Source of the DNA: Hanleya hanleyi
Taxonomy: Eukaryota > Mollusca > Polyplacophora > Lepidopleurida > Hanleyidae
NCBI GenBank assembly: GCA_036873755.1
Contig: JAVTVY010017242.1
Coordinates: 1-64,000, forward strand
Direction: 5' to 3'
DNA: 64,000 nt
The notes beneath the pieces were generated by a model. That model had not been told where the DNA came from, did no database searches, and saw nothing but the letters and a program-made list of their open reading frames with translations. A program made the translations under genes and the position numbers. Positions 43,834-52,489 of the stretch are shown one piece after another. The first letter of the stretch is position 1, and each line of letters opens with the position of its first letter.

Positions 43834-44599
43834 TTAATAGGGCTCCCAGGCCTTGGGCGGCTGACCTCGTCGTCGTGATGGTCGCGGTGACTTGCTACGT
43901 ATCAAAGCTCTCGAGCGCTGGAGCCTCTTTACCGGGGATGATGTTTTAAAGGGGTGAATAGAAGGTGCCCGTCGTTGTGGTGTTTTGGGGGGTGACTCCG
44001 GTTCCCAAGAAGGTGGTGGTGGTGGTGGTGGTGGTCTACTCGGCGATTGCTGGGTCCGCTGCATCCACCGCCGACGATTAGGATTCCCCACCAATTTTTG
44101 AGGGACATGCGTGTCTTTCAACCCCTGAGCAAAGGCTAGCCCGGTGGATCTGAGTGTTTGCGAGAGCGCACCGTATCGTTGATCAAATCGGTGATATGAG
44201 ACCCCGGCACCACTCGGTTTCGAATAAGCTCCAACCCATATCGGGATTCTGTTTCACCCGGTCCAACAATAAACGAGCCTTGGTCTTGAATGCCTTAGGG
44301 ACACTGGCCAACACTTAATCTTCCAGCGGAGGTGATGATGGCGGTGTTGGTGCTGGCGCTGCTGGTAGTGATGCTGGTGGTGTACTACCCCAATATTGAT
44401 CCATAAACGTCTTGTACCGGTTCAGCGTCTGATGGTAGAGTTGAATTTTCTCGTGATCGGGTAGTCGACGTTGGAGTATACTATTCATCTCTTCATTGAG
44501 AGACTGGAGTTGTTGCACCGTGGCAGGCACGGGATAGGGTGATTGCAAACTCTGTAACAGTCGAGGTTCGACCAGCATCATTTTTTTCGTATGTTCCAT
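43834..44599 (-). pseudogene. Conserved Polinton protein of unknown function (MEHTKKM..)
   Basis: ATG 44,599, 4 bases after the pVI-like stop. Begins MEHTKKMMLVEPRLLQSLQ, coiled-coil-like NEEMNSILQRR, Pro/Ala-rich linker. After an in-frame TAA at 44,315-44,317 the frame continues LASVPKAFKTKARLLL. Frame changes follow near 44,200 and 44,140, then HVPQKLVGNPN and an SRPPPPPPPP- and Arg-rich tail ending at 43,834. I recall this protein as common next to Polinton capsid genes; function unknown. Three lesions make it a pseudogene. Confidence 0.75.
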
Positions 44600-44603
44600 G
44601 ACG

Positions 44604-44948
44604 TTAGCGGACTCCACCCAAGATGGACCCTAGTAACGGTCCCAGTATGGAAGCGGCTAAGGGGGCGAGGAGTGCCCCGAGCAATCCACCTCGCTGTAAC
44701 GCCTGTTTCTTTTTCTTTAAACTTCCCGTTTTCTTCACCAGCGTTCGGAGACTCGTCTTGTGCCGTTGCAATTTCCCTTTCTGCAGGGGACTGAGAGGAA
44801 CATTCCCTTTTAACACATTATGAGCCACTTCACACAAACACCGTACCAATCCCGCGTCCGCGCCGCGCACCAGGGCCCGGCCCACCTCCGGTGGCGCGCT
44901 GCGTAATACGCGGAGGATCGGCGCGTGCTTCCGTATACGTGCAGACAT
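44604..44948 (-). CDS. Small basic protein with hydrophobic glycine-rich C-terminus (pVI-like candidate)
   Basis: 114 codons, intact. MSARIRKHAPILRVLRSAPP, Cys-containing LVRCLCEVAHNVLKGN, basic KKKKQALQRGG, then LLGALLAPLAASILGPLLGSILGG, which is a membrane-active-looking amphipathic tail. It is conserved beside the ATPase in Polintons as I recall. A membrane-lytic or capsid-cement role like adenovirus pVI is inference. Confidence 0.65.
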   Translation of the reverse strand: MSARIRKHAPILRVLRSAPPEVGRALVRGADAGLVRCLCEVAHNVLKGNVPLSPLQKGKLQRHKTSLRTLVKKTGSLKKKKQALQRGGLLGALLAPLAASILGPLLGSILGGVR

Positions 44949-44987
44949 AATGAGGAAGTGAATGCTAGAGGGTTGTGTCTTCTTCTT

Positions 44988-45706
44988 TTATTTGGGCGTG
45001 TACACCGTCTGGAACTCTCCGGGGAAAATGTGGGTGCGCAATCGAAGTGCCGAGGGTGTCCCTTGTTTCAAGTCGATGAGCAGATAACCGTGGGCCCCTT
45101 GGGTGGCATCTTCAAAGGCTTCCCACACAAAGGCCATGTTTGTAGGGTACATCTGTTTCGCCAGGTGCATAATTTGTGATGCGTCTCTGGGGTTTTTGAA
45201 CAATACCACATACTGAGCATTCAAACTGATGTTCCTGTGCTCTTTGTTCTTACTGAAGAGATTCTGGACGATGTAGATGATGCTCAACCGACGTAAAGAT
45301 GATGCTCAACCGACGATCCCTTTCGTAAAGAGACGCGTCACCCAACTGTCCGTTTCGGTCATCAGATCGTCTACCACTACCAACGTGTCTTCTGGGGTAT
45401 CCTCTGGGGGTACTCCTTCCATCAAGGTGAGTCCAGGTATGCGTGCCAGTTCCTCGTACGCAGGCTGCCAAGCTCCATAACACCAGAGGATGCGAGCCAC
45501 GGGCGGTGAAATGAGGGCTGACCCGTGTTGGATGAGCCGTTGAACGAAGTGTGTTTTTCCCCACTCGGTCGGTCCGGCGATGAGACACGTGAAGGGATGC
45601 TGCCCTTTATTTGGTGATTTGCGCCAAGCGTTCAGAGGCCCACCACCGTTGTCGTGAATTCCACCGAGGGTCGTAGTCGTGCGGGTACCGTTGCCGTGGT
45701 AAACAT
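44988..45706 (-). pseudogene. A32/FtsK-type genome-packaging ATPase, frameshifted
   Basis: Putative ATG 45,706, not in frame with the P-loop (frame change near 45,660). Core: HPFTCLIAGPTEWGKT (Walker A; Glu-Trp where Gly-Ser is usual), ILWCYGAWQPAYEEL, DTLVVVDDLM (Walker B), then a 22-bp tandem duplication at 45,279-45,322 that shifts the frame. After it come IYIVQNLFSKNKEHRNISLN and KNPRDASQI to the stop at 44,988, where AAATAAAA serves as stop and likely poly(A) signal. Would drive DNA into capsids. Its closest relative in the window is the E1 zinc-finger ATPase. Confidence 0.88.
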
Positions 45707-45830
45707 GGTACTATACACACTCTAGGTGTTAGCGTCGTGGTGGTGGTGGTGGGAGTCCTATGTTGCCGTGGTTTTGCCCTGGTAGCTGTGATGGTGGAGA
45801 TGATGCGGGTGGGGGCTCCTGAGGGTAGGA

Positions 45831-46178
45831 CTAGGCAGGTACACGGGTGGTACCCGGGTGAAGTTCCGTAGTAGTAGGAGGAGGACTAGACCGCGTAGTG
45901 AGATGGGTTGTAGAACCTGGTGGTACCCTGGTAATGTTCCGCAGCGTAGTAGGAGCGATGGTGGTGGTGGTGGTGGTGGTGGTGGTGTTGGGTGATTGCA
46001 CTTGACGTTGGGGGGCAGGCATTGGACGAGTGGATGGTAGGTTGAAACAGGATATCAGGTACGCCAAATCGTAGAAGACTCCTCCAAATAAGGTACCCAG
46101 AAGCACTAGTAAACACACGACGGTACCGACTTGTCCTTTTCGAGTCCGCAGCAGTAAGGGCAGATGTGCACTAGCCAT
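45831..46178 (-). CDS. Mucin-like membrane protein
   Basis: 115 codons. Short basic N-terminus, one strong hydrophobic segment (VGTVVCLLVLLGTLFGGVFY, about residues 17-36), then a Thr/Pro/Ser-rich ectodomain with nine consecutive Thr from an ACC repeat (45,960-45,987). A type II or III orientation is likely. Its TATA box overlaps the integrase stop codon. Function unknown; O-glycosylated stalks of this kind occur on virion or infected-cell membranes (inference). The reading frame may once have extended further, since Pro-rich coding-like sequence follows the stop. Confidence 0.55.
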   Translation of the reverse strand: MASAHLPLLLRTRKGQVGTVVCLLVLLGTLFGGVFYDLAYLISCFNLPSTRPMPAPQRQVQSPNTTTTTTTTTIAPTTLRNITRVPPGSTTHLTTRSSPPPTTTELHPGTTRVPA

Positions 46179-46220
46179 GGTACAACCCTAGACTGAAGGC
46201 TGTAGGCGATGTGAGGTAGA

Positions 46221-46227
46221 ATTTATA
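46221..46227 (-). promoter_or_regulatory. TATA box overlapping the integrase stop
   Basis: In the minus sense CGGC-TATAAAT: the integrase ends ...Arg-Leu-TAA inside this box. The mucin-like ATG is 43 bp downstream. Confidence 0.5.
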
Positions 46228-47224
46228 GCCGTTTCATGTCACGGGCTGAGACCCAGGAATTAAACGAACTGGGCCAACCTTGCCATTTGACGAAATGATA
46301 GGGGATGCCACGTCGACGTTCCGTTTTCAAAATCTTTTCCACCGTGTAGTAGTCTTTCCGTGTTTTTACCACCGGTTGTAATTCTGCCTCGTAACACGTG
46401 CCTTGCAGTGTTTCTCCTTGTAGATCTTCCAGTTGATAGACGTGTGGGTTTCGAGGGCTATGGCGAACGATGACAAAGTGCTCGTCACTCCAGTTGGGCA
46501 AGTAACTTTTCTCAAATTGCCCTTTGACTTTACTGATCCGTACCACATCCCCGCGTTTGTAACGGGGTGACGTGAGTGGACTTGGTTCTATCGAGTACAG
46601 CGTACGGCGCACTTGAGGTAGCACATCGATGTACCGTCGGGTGTTTTTGGCGGTAAAATACTTTTACATCCGTCCTTTGAAGGTCCGATTGAATCGTTCC
46701 ACCACAGAGGCTTTCTTAAGAAAGGCTTGAAAGTGGCGGTTGAGAAATTCTGTGCCTTCATCCGTTTGCAAATAGAGGGGTTTGCAAATGGAACGCTCGT
46801 ACCAGATTCTCTCCTGTTTTGGTCTGGATGGGTAGCACCCACGCGTACTTGGATAAAATATCGATACAGGTAACATGTACCGATGTCCATCATTGTGGGC
46901 AGCAAATCGACTCAATCGACCAAATCGGGCTGCCATTGCGCGTCTACGCCTCCTACGATGGCTCGGTTACGGCGAAAATGTCGTCGGGCTGCTCGATGTA
47001 AGCTATAAGTGTCTTGGGTTTTTAACCATTCTCGAACTTCAGTTCGACTGATGCCTTGGGAATGTGCAGCTCGAGCGAGCGCTCCCACAGCGCTATAAGC
47101 GGCTGGACTGGTTGGGTTGTAATACCTTGTTCACAGTCTTACTCCACGTGGACTCCTGCCGGTCGGCCTTGCGGGTGCCCCACCGGGTGCCCCTCTGGGT
47201 TGCGCTGTTGTGTGTTCGCTTCAT
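46223..47224 (-). pseudogene. Retroviral-type integrase with chromodomain, heavily damaged
   Basis: ATG 47,224, then a coherent frame with YSAVGALARAA and ISRTEVREWLKTQ (47,130-46,990). Catalytic core begins WQPDLVD (first Asp), a one-base loss near 46,921 gives a stop, and DILSKYAWVLPI is in a third frame. LQTDEGTEF holds the second Asp. The stretch between that Asp and the catalytic Glu is deleted (FQAFLKK joined to ASVVERFNRTFKGRM). Another internal deletion follows YIDVLPQ. The C-terminal half (46,624-46,223) is open: DVVRISKVKGQFEKSYLPNW, then a chromodomain YTVEKILKTE...YHFVKWQGWPSSFNSW. It would insert the element by making 6-bp staggered cuts. At least five lesions. Confidence 0.9.
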
Positions 47225-47257
47225 GATAAGACACTGACACTCTAGCCTGTGTGCACC

Positions 47258-47651
47258 CTATAGATATAATACTTCATCGACAATGGGGACTACTTTTTCC
47301 AAGGCCGTCCATAGATCAGGGTCCAGGGTAAAACCACCATCGTTCGGACAGAGGAGTCGAGCAAAAAAGGCGCCGCGGAAAATGTAGACGTCGTCACACA
47401 GGTGAATGCTATCACCGTCGAGGTCACCCAACAACACCCGTTTCAAGGTAGTTCAGCCTTCCGGTGACAAAGAGACGCGCGCTTTGGATTCAGGCGTACA
47501 CCAACACCTAAGTCCGCTATCGATGAGGTCCACTCGTTTGGGGTACAACAATAGGGTGCAGCCAGGTGTAAGAGTTCGGGTAGCCACAGAGTTCGCGTCG
47601 GGGTGCAGTAAATCGTGGACGTCGGGAATAATACCTTTCAGCGCCTGCCAT
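47258..47651 (-). pseudogene. Tandem PC4-like protein, one nonsense codon
   Basis: Coherent frame from LKGIIPDVHDLLHPDANS through LTPGCTLLLYPKRVDLIDSG and RVSLSPEG, TGA at 47,455-47,453 where PC4 domains have the conserved Trp, then TTLKRVLLGD..., VYIFRGAFFARLLCP and GGFTLDPDLWTALEKVV. Two modules end in the pattern SL(S/D)P-x2-W-x2-L, as in the ssDNA-binding coactivator PC4. The nearest ATG (47,651) is one frame off, so the start is unclear. A single-strand-binding role in protein-primed replication is inference. Confidence 0.5.
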
Positions 47652-47668
47652 AATGCAGGACGAAGTGT

Positions 47669-47808
47669 GATAAGTGTGAATTTTTGTCATACCACTCTTG
47701 CTACGGTAACACAGCACTATACAGTATGGAGCCGAATGTGTGTACAGCTATGCGTGTCAATGGCTATGTTACCGTAGCAAGTGTGGTATGACAAAAATTC
47801 ACACTTTT
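47669..47808. repeat. Inverted repeat between divergent genes
   Basis: Arms of about 43 bp (47,669-47,711 and 47,765-47,808) share TTTTTGTCATACCAC and TTGCTACGGTAACA, separated by 54 bp containing CACTATACAGTATG. It lies between the leftward integrase-side genes and the rightward RING gene. Bidirectional promoter, operator or replication signal are all possible. Confidence 0.65.
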
Positions 47809-48200
47809 CCATCGATAAACCTGCTCAAATTTTCAGGGTTTGACACCTTGTTTTTACGGAGGTAAGCCGATTTAGTTCAAATTTACCGGGTTTTCCACAC
47901 AACCACACCCATAACCATATGGGTCTAAAACCGGCAAAATGATTAAAAAAATAGTTTTAGCCTGCCGCCAGCCTTTCACTGATATGTGTTGTAATTCTGA
48001 ATTTTTCAGCGATACACTATAAGCTCCCAAAGTTCAAGTTTAAATAAGTTTTACACGTCAACTCGCATTTATTGCAAAATGAGACCGGTTTGAAGATGGA
48101 AAAGAAACACAAAATTCCAGCGGGTCTGAGCAGGCACACTGGCTCAGTGTGAAGATTTCGGTGACGTCCGCGCCCTCATACGGGCGCTCTACGGTTATAG
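47809..48200. other. Non-coding spacer upstream of the RING gene
   Basis: About 390 bp without coding signature; ends in GC-rich GCGCCCTC / GGGCGCTC DNA just before the TATA box. Confidence 0.5.
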
Positions 48201-48208
48201 TATAAAAA
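48201..48208 (+). promoter_or_regulatory. TATA box of the RING gene
   Basis: TATAAAAA, 44 bp before the ATG at 48,252; an in-frame upstream start at 48,216 would lie too close to the box. Confidence 0.7.
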
Positions 48209-48251
48209 GCGCGCAGTGTCTCGTCTGCTATCCACTCATTTCAACTGCATC

Positions 48252-48941
48252 ATGGCTAATCCTAGTAGACGGTCACTTTTCAACGTAATGAACACGGGAG
48301 TGTCAACCGAAACTTTCAGGGTGACAATTCGAGACGGAGAACAACAAGACCCTAGAGAACGGATTCGCTCGAGCGGAGAAGACAACGAACATGTTACAAT
48401 CATTACGAGCTTGCAGCGTGTTGCTGAAGCTCAGATTGCTGAAGCTTTGAGGATGAGAGGCGCACAACAAGATAGAGAAATAAGGGACGCTGTGCAGGAA
48501 GAGGCTGATGATGAAGAAACAGACGATGAAGATGTACACGGAGAGTTGGAGTGGTTAAACAGTAGTAGACCCCCAGCAACTACAGCTTCGACTCAGGCGG
48601 CTACCACAACGACGGCGACCGCAACAGGAATGACAACATCCTCACCAGAGAACAGCCGCCTGAGCCAAAAAATTGACGAATCAGAAGACGAAAAGTCTAA
48701 ACTACGCCTACAACTGGCTAGGGAGCAGAAGAGATCCACCTGTACCGTGTGTCAAGACGATGAAACGATGTACGCCTTTTTTCCTTGTGGCCACCTGTGC
48801 CTATATGGTGTATGCGTGCTAAGCTTAACATGCATAGCGGGCTCGTGCCAGTGCGCAGAGACGGAGGAACTTCATTTGAAGATACGATGCCCTGTGTGTC
48901 GGGGATGGGTATCAGGCATCAAAAAAATATTCCGACCGTAA
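48252..48941 (+). CDS. RING-finger protein (IAP-type RING, degenerate)
   Basis: 229 codons. Residues 1-85 have no known domain but include EAQIAEAL, also found in the CARD-PC4 protein (NEVQIAEAL). An acidic stretch (EEADDEETDDED) and Thr-rich linker follow. The C-terminal RING has CTVCQDDE..., FFPCGHLCLYGVC and CPVCRGW. The Cys expected after PCGHxx is Tyr, and about 20 residues are inserted before CPVC. IAP-like RINGs are E3 ubiquitin ligases that block cell death; ligase activity here is doubtful because of the missing ligand. The mRNA probably ends at a histone-like stem-loop. Confidence 0.7.
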   Translation: MANPSRRSLFNVMNTGVSTETFRVTIRDGEQQDPRERIRSSGEDNEHVTIITSLQRVAEAQIAEALRMRGAQQDREIRDAVQEEADDEETDDEDVHGELEWLNSSRPPATTASTQAATTTTATATGMTTSSPENSRLSQKIDESEDEKSKLRLQLAREQKRSTCTVCQDDETMYAFFPCGHLCLYGVCVLSLTCIAGSCQCAETEELHLKIRCPVCRGWVSGIKKIFRP

Positions 48942-48969
48942 CAGTGTGATGACCAACCCGCTGTTCTTT

Positions 48970-49014
48970 CCAAAGGCCCTTATTAGGGCCACCTAATTAC
49001 ACCCGAAAGGGAGG
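48970..49014 (+). terminator. Histone-mRNA-type 3' stem-loop and downstream element
   Basis: CCAAA, six-base-pair stem GGCCCT/AGGGCC (48,975-48,990) with loop TATT, then ACC: the layout of replication-dependent histone mRNA 3' ends (stem GGCYCU/AGRGCC, four-base loop). Fifteen bases on, GAAAGGGAGG resembles the U7-binding histone downstream element. It starts 34 bp after the stop codon. The loop deviates (TATT rather than TTTC or TTTA). Confidence 0.6.
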
Positions 49015-49287
49015 AAACTTTCTAACTAAAAGCACAAAACACGAGCTACCACACCAATACCCCCTTTGCATAGAGTGAACACTAACACACATTTGAATTT
49101 CTAATATTTTATTAACACAGTAGAATGAACATAAGGCCTTCACCACAGTAGACTCTTGGCGTTGAATTTTTTTAATACAATTATACGCTATCAAGGCGCT
49201 TAAATGAACATAGAATGAACATAGAATGTAGGAATACGGTGATGTCTGAATGTTCAATATTTATGCAACAAGACTTGTGTGAAATGT
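49015..49287 (-). other. 3' region of the CARD-PC4 gene
   Basis: Contains AATAAA on the minus strand near 49,107 and a 34-bp tandem duplication (49,250-49,317) that also repeats the last codons of the CARD-PC4 gene (QVLLHKY). Confidence 0.6.
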
Positions 49288-50514
49288 TCAATATTTATGC
49301 AACAAGACTTGTTTGAACTCGTCATTGTCTTTCTGCCCCTGGTGCACGTATATGAAGGTGGCAATCTGTTCACGTGGAATTCTGGGTGGACAGGCAGCTT
49401 GCAATGCCTCGGCAATTTGCACCTCGTTAACGGCCTGTAGTCCCTCAATCGTCAGCGCGTCTGATGGTATACTATTGTCCATACACGTATGCGTGTTGAA
49501 GAGACCGTTCTTGTTCCCACAGCCTGCACATTGCTGGATACGCAAGTGTCGAATGCGGGGTCTGAGATGATCCAGGAATGTGTCGATGTACTTCTTATAA
49601 ATATACTGAGTCACCTGGTCAGACAGGACTTCATGAATTTCACCTGTGAGACTCTCCAGCTTCCGCCACGCAGGTATTTGCAGGGTGACGCCCTGAGGTA
49701 AAGGAATACGCTTTTCTCCCCTCAACTTCCATTTACGAATATGCACCAGCAGCATGTTGTTGAACATAGAACAGGTGAGGAAGATGTCGTCACCCACATA
49801 AAATTTCGCTTCGTCGCTCCCCTGGTGGTCAATGACCGCACCGACGGCGTAATAAATAGCCTGTACTCTTATCCAGGTGTCCAACGTCAAGGCGATATGC
49901 TTAGGTGGTTTATCGTCCCAGGCCGGTGCGTTAAAATGCACTTCCTCTTCTTTGACACTCACAGTTAAATAGGGAGAGAGCTCCCAAGTGTTCGTCTGGG
50001 CCGCCTGGTAGGCCTGCTGGATAATGTCATTGATCTCCTGCACAGACATAGGAAGTAGCACCTCTTCTTTCGCTTGCTGAGGCACTTGCTGGAGCACTGG
50101 CTGAAGCACTTGCTGAGGTATTTCTAAAGGTGTTAGTCGGGGACGTTTGGCAGGTGGACCGGACTCTTGGTGCGTACGTTTGGTAGCTGTACACCCTTCG
50201 GCGATGTCCATGTCCATGACTAAGATATTATCTTCTGGATCCTGGGCTTGAAGTAGATCTGCTATTCCTTCATTTCCCGTCTTCTTCAGCGCCTCCACGA
50301 AGGCTTGAAATGCTAAGGAGCCACGGCATGGTATGAGGTCGATGAGGGCTCTGTTTCGTGCCATATAGGTCTTCTCCGCCATGATCTCTATCCCCATGTG
50401 TTTAGTGATTATGTTTTCCACCATGAGCAGATCCCATATATCGGCCACATGCTGCATCTCATCAACGATATGGATACGGTGCTGCAGAAGCTTAGCTCGG
50501 TGGGATGACTCCAT
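49288..50514 (-). CDS. CARD + tandem PC4-like domain protein
   Basis: 408 codons, intact. Residues about 1-92 form a caspase-recruitment domain: KLLQHRIHIVDEM, IWDLLMVENIIT, IEIMAEKT and ALIDLIPCRGSLAFQAFVEAL...GNEGIADLL follow the six-helix CARD pattern. Residues 110-160 are Gln/Pro-rich with a basic KRPRL stretch. Residues about 175-330 hold a half and then a full PC4-like fold: KHIALTLDTWIRV, then FYVGDDIFLTCSMFNN, LLVHIRKW, IPLPQGVTL and WRKLES. A CxxC...HxC knuckle (CAGCG...HTC, about 350) follows. Proposed roles: binding of viral single-stranded DNA through PC4, and interference with host CARD signalling (apoptosis or inflammation). The combination is read from sequence patterns; the second role is inference. 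Confidence 0.8.
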   Translation of the reverse strand: MESSHRAKLLQHRIHIVDEMQHVADIWDLLMVENIITKHMGIEIMAEKTYMARNRALIDLIPCRGSLAFQAFVEALKKTGNEGIADLLQAQDPEDNILVMDMDIAEGCTATKRTHQESGPPAKRPRLTPLEIPQQVLQPVLQQVPQQAKEEVLLPMSVQEINDIIQQAYQAAQTNTWELSPYLTVSVKEEEVHFNAPAWDDKPPKHIALTLDTWIRVQAIYYAVGAVIDHQGSDEAKFYVGDDIFLTCSMFNNMLLVHIRKWKLRGEKRIPLPQGVTLQIPAWRKLESLTGEIHEVLSDQVTQYIYKKYIDTFLDHLRPRIRHLRIQQCAGCGNKNGLFNTHTCMDNSIPSDALTIEGLQAVNEVQIAEALQAACPPRIPREQIATFIYVHQGQKDNDEFKQVLLHKY

Positions 50515-50670
50515 GACTGTTGGCTCAGGCTGGTGAGGTCAGTAGCTGCTATGGTGAGATAGACTGGTGAAGTTGCACTGGTGAGGCAGGCTCAGGCTGG
50601 TGAGGCAGGCTCAGGCTGGTCAGGCAGGCTGGTGAAGCAGGTTGGTCAAGCAGACCAATGAATGCAGCAA
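50515..50670 (-). repeat. GGCAGGCTGGTGA minisatellite in the CARD-PC4 leader
   Basis: Four to five degenerate copies of (G/C)AGGCTGGTGAGGCAGGCTC between the ATG and the TATA box. Partly shared with the left terminal repeat as far as GCCTGAGCCT. Confidence 0.65.
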
Positions 50671-51452
50671 TTCCCTAAAAATTTTCACTTTTATACGTTT
50701 TTTCGTGACATTCGTGTGTTTTCGGTGACCTTCGTGTGTCTTCGGTCACCTCCGTGTCTCTTCGGTGACCTCCGTGACTCTTCGGGCACCTCCGTGACTC
50801 TTCGGCCACTTCCGTGACTCTTCGGGCGCCTCCGTGACATCTTCGGGCGCCTCCGTGACATCTTCGGGCGCCTCCGTGTCTCTTCGGTGATCTCCGTGAC
50901 ATCTTGGGGCACCTCCGTGTGTCTTCGGCCACCTCCGTGTCTTTTCGTAGGAAGTGACCGAAGAGACTCGGAAGTGAACGACATTGTGGGAAAAACCCCA
51001 CTTGTATCTTGGGGAGGTGACCGAAGAGACTCGGAAGTGTCCGTGACATCTTCGGGCGCCTCCGTGTCTCTTCGGTGATCTCCGTGACATCTTGGGGCAC
51101 CTCCGTGTGTCTTCGGCCACCTCCGTGTCTTTTCGTGGAAGTGAACGACATTGTGGGAAAAACCCCACTTGTATAATCGAAGAAACACGGAGATCACCGA
51201 AGAGACACGAAGATGAACGACATTGTGGAAAAAACCCACAACGGAGGTGACCGAAAAAGACATGGAGGTGAACGACATTGTGGAAAAACCCCACAGACAG
51301 GTCAGTACATATCCTATCATGTTCCCAGGTCACGCTCCATTCACCCAGACGGGAAGTGACGTCATACCTACAAGAGCGCCCCCTGGCGGAAAAAGGGAAC
51401 CAAGAGTTACCTCCCTGGAAAACGTAACTCGAAATACGCTTTCATTACTACT
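50600..51452. repeat. Polinton right terminal inverted repeat
   Basis: Inverse of 36,429-37,200 with extra copies of the 21-bp minisatellite and one extra GGGGTTTTTTCCACAATG block. TATA box TATAAAAG (complement 50,688-50,695) for the CARD-PC4 gene; TGACGTCA 51,357-51,364; CTCF-like site 51,376-51,389; terminus CATTACTACT at 51,452. Confidence 0.85.
51376..51389 (-). promoter_or_regulatory. CTCF-like motif (right)
   Basis: GCGCCCCCTGGCGG, inverse of the motif at 36,492-36,505, so the two sites point towards each other across the element (convergent when read inward). Confidence 0.5.
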
Positions 51453-52489
51453 TCGATTTTTCACCATGATTACAATATATATGAGAATATTTGTTAGTAG
51501 AAAGAATGGGTGGAAATGGTCTATATCTCAAGATATAATATTCTCTTTTCATTGTTTTCTCTTCCCGTGCTTGCTTGATTAGAGAATTGCACACAACAAT
51601 ATCTGGACTGATTTGATCAACTTAGTATTTAGTCGTATCAGAAGTGGTCTCAGGGAACTAGTTCTGTGCGTTGAATTCGTACATAAATATGTATATATAT
51701 GTCCATGATGAAGAATATTTACTACCGTTTGAGATGTAGGCGATATCAACAATGGTCTCGCCATTATGGCAAGCAGACGAAATCAAGGCCAAATGAGAAT
51801 ATTATCTGTTGACCAATCATAATGGGTAAATAGACAACTGCAGTTTACGGCAATAGCGCATCTATTTTAATCCTTACCGACAACAGTTCTACCATACAAG
51901 TCGTGGCGCATGTGCAGCTGGGGATCAACGTAAACACAGAAGGACCTTTCGGTCAAATGAAACTGGTCATGCAACAGTTACTATGGGCACCACGAACTAC
52001 GAGCATATGCATTCGGAACTTTATATATTGCTGATTACCCTTATTCACCACATTGTGCCTGGTTGCCAGTCGAACGCCATATAGGATGCTCGTCACCTAC
52101 CGTACAGAAGGGGGTATATTTACAGGTTTTTTGCACACGCCAAAACAAAAACGAACCTACGAGAGTTACCGATGGTTCTCTTAAAAAAATGAGACTTGCG
52201 GACACTCAATTCAGCGAGTGACGAGTAAAATCTATTTATTTCATTTCCGTACACAACTTTTTATTTATGCAATTAATGGTATTAACGTAACAGGGAAGGC
52301 ACGAAGATATCATATCACAGCATCAATTTAATAACAGGGAAAAGGGTGTAAAACCACGAGTGAAATGTGCTTGGGCTTGCAACCTCGCTCTCGGCGGTCA
52401 ACCCGAATCCATTCAATTCCACTGGAGTCACGTGATACGCTATGAATGAACTGCTCGCCGGGCCCGTTTGTCCATCTTATCGTACGAGG
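51453..52489. other. Flank right of the Polinton, no gene recognised
   Basis: AT-rich, no coding signature. A short coding-like stretch on the minus strand (52,328-52,500) has no family match. Confidence 0.5.

Larger units (their letters stand above)
36429..51452. mobile_element. Maverick/Polinton, 15.0 kb
   Basis: Terminal inverted repeats start AGTAGTAATG at 36,429 and end CATTACTACT at 51,452. Contains the family's characteristic set: protein-primed type PolB, retroviral-like integrase with chromodomain, adenovirus-like protease, packaging ATPase, double-jelly-roll major capsid, penton-like minor capsid, PX-like protein, and accessory CARD, RING, mucin-like and PC4-like genes. Flanking hexamers (TGCGTG left, TCGATT right) do not match, so no target duplication is seen. 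Frameshifts, stops and deletions in polymerase, integrase, ATPase, major capsid and penton genes show that it is no longer autonomous. Confidence 0.95.
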
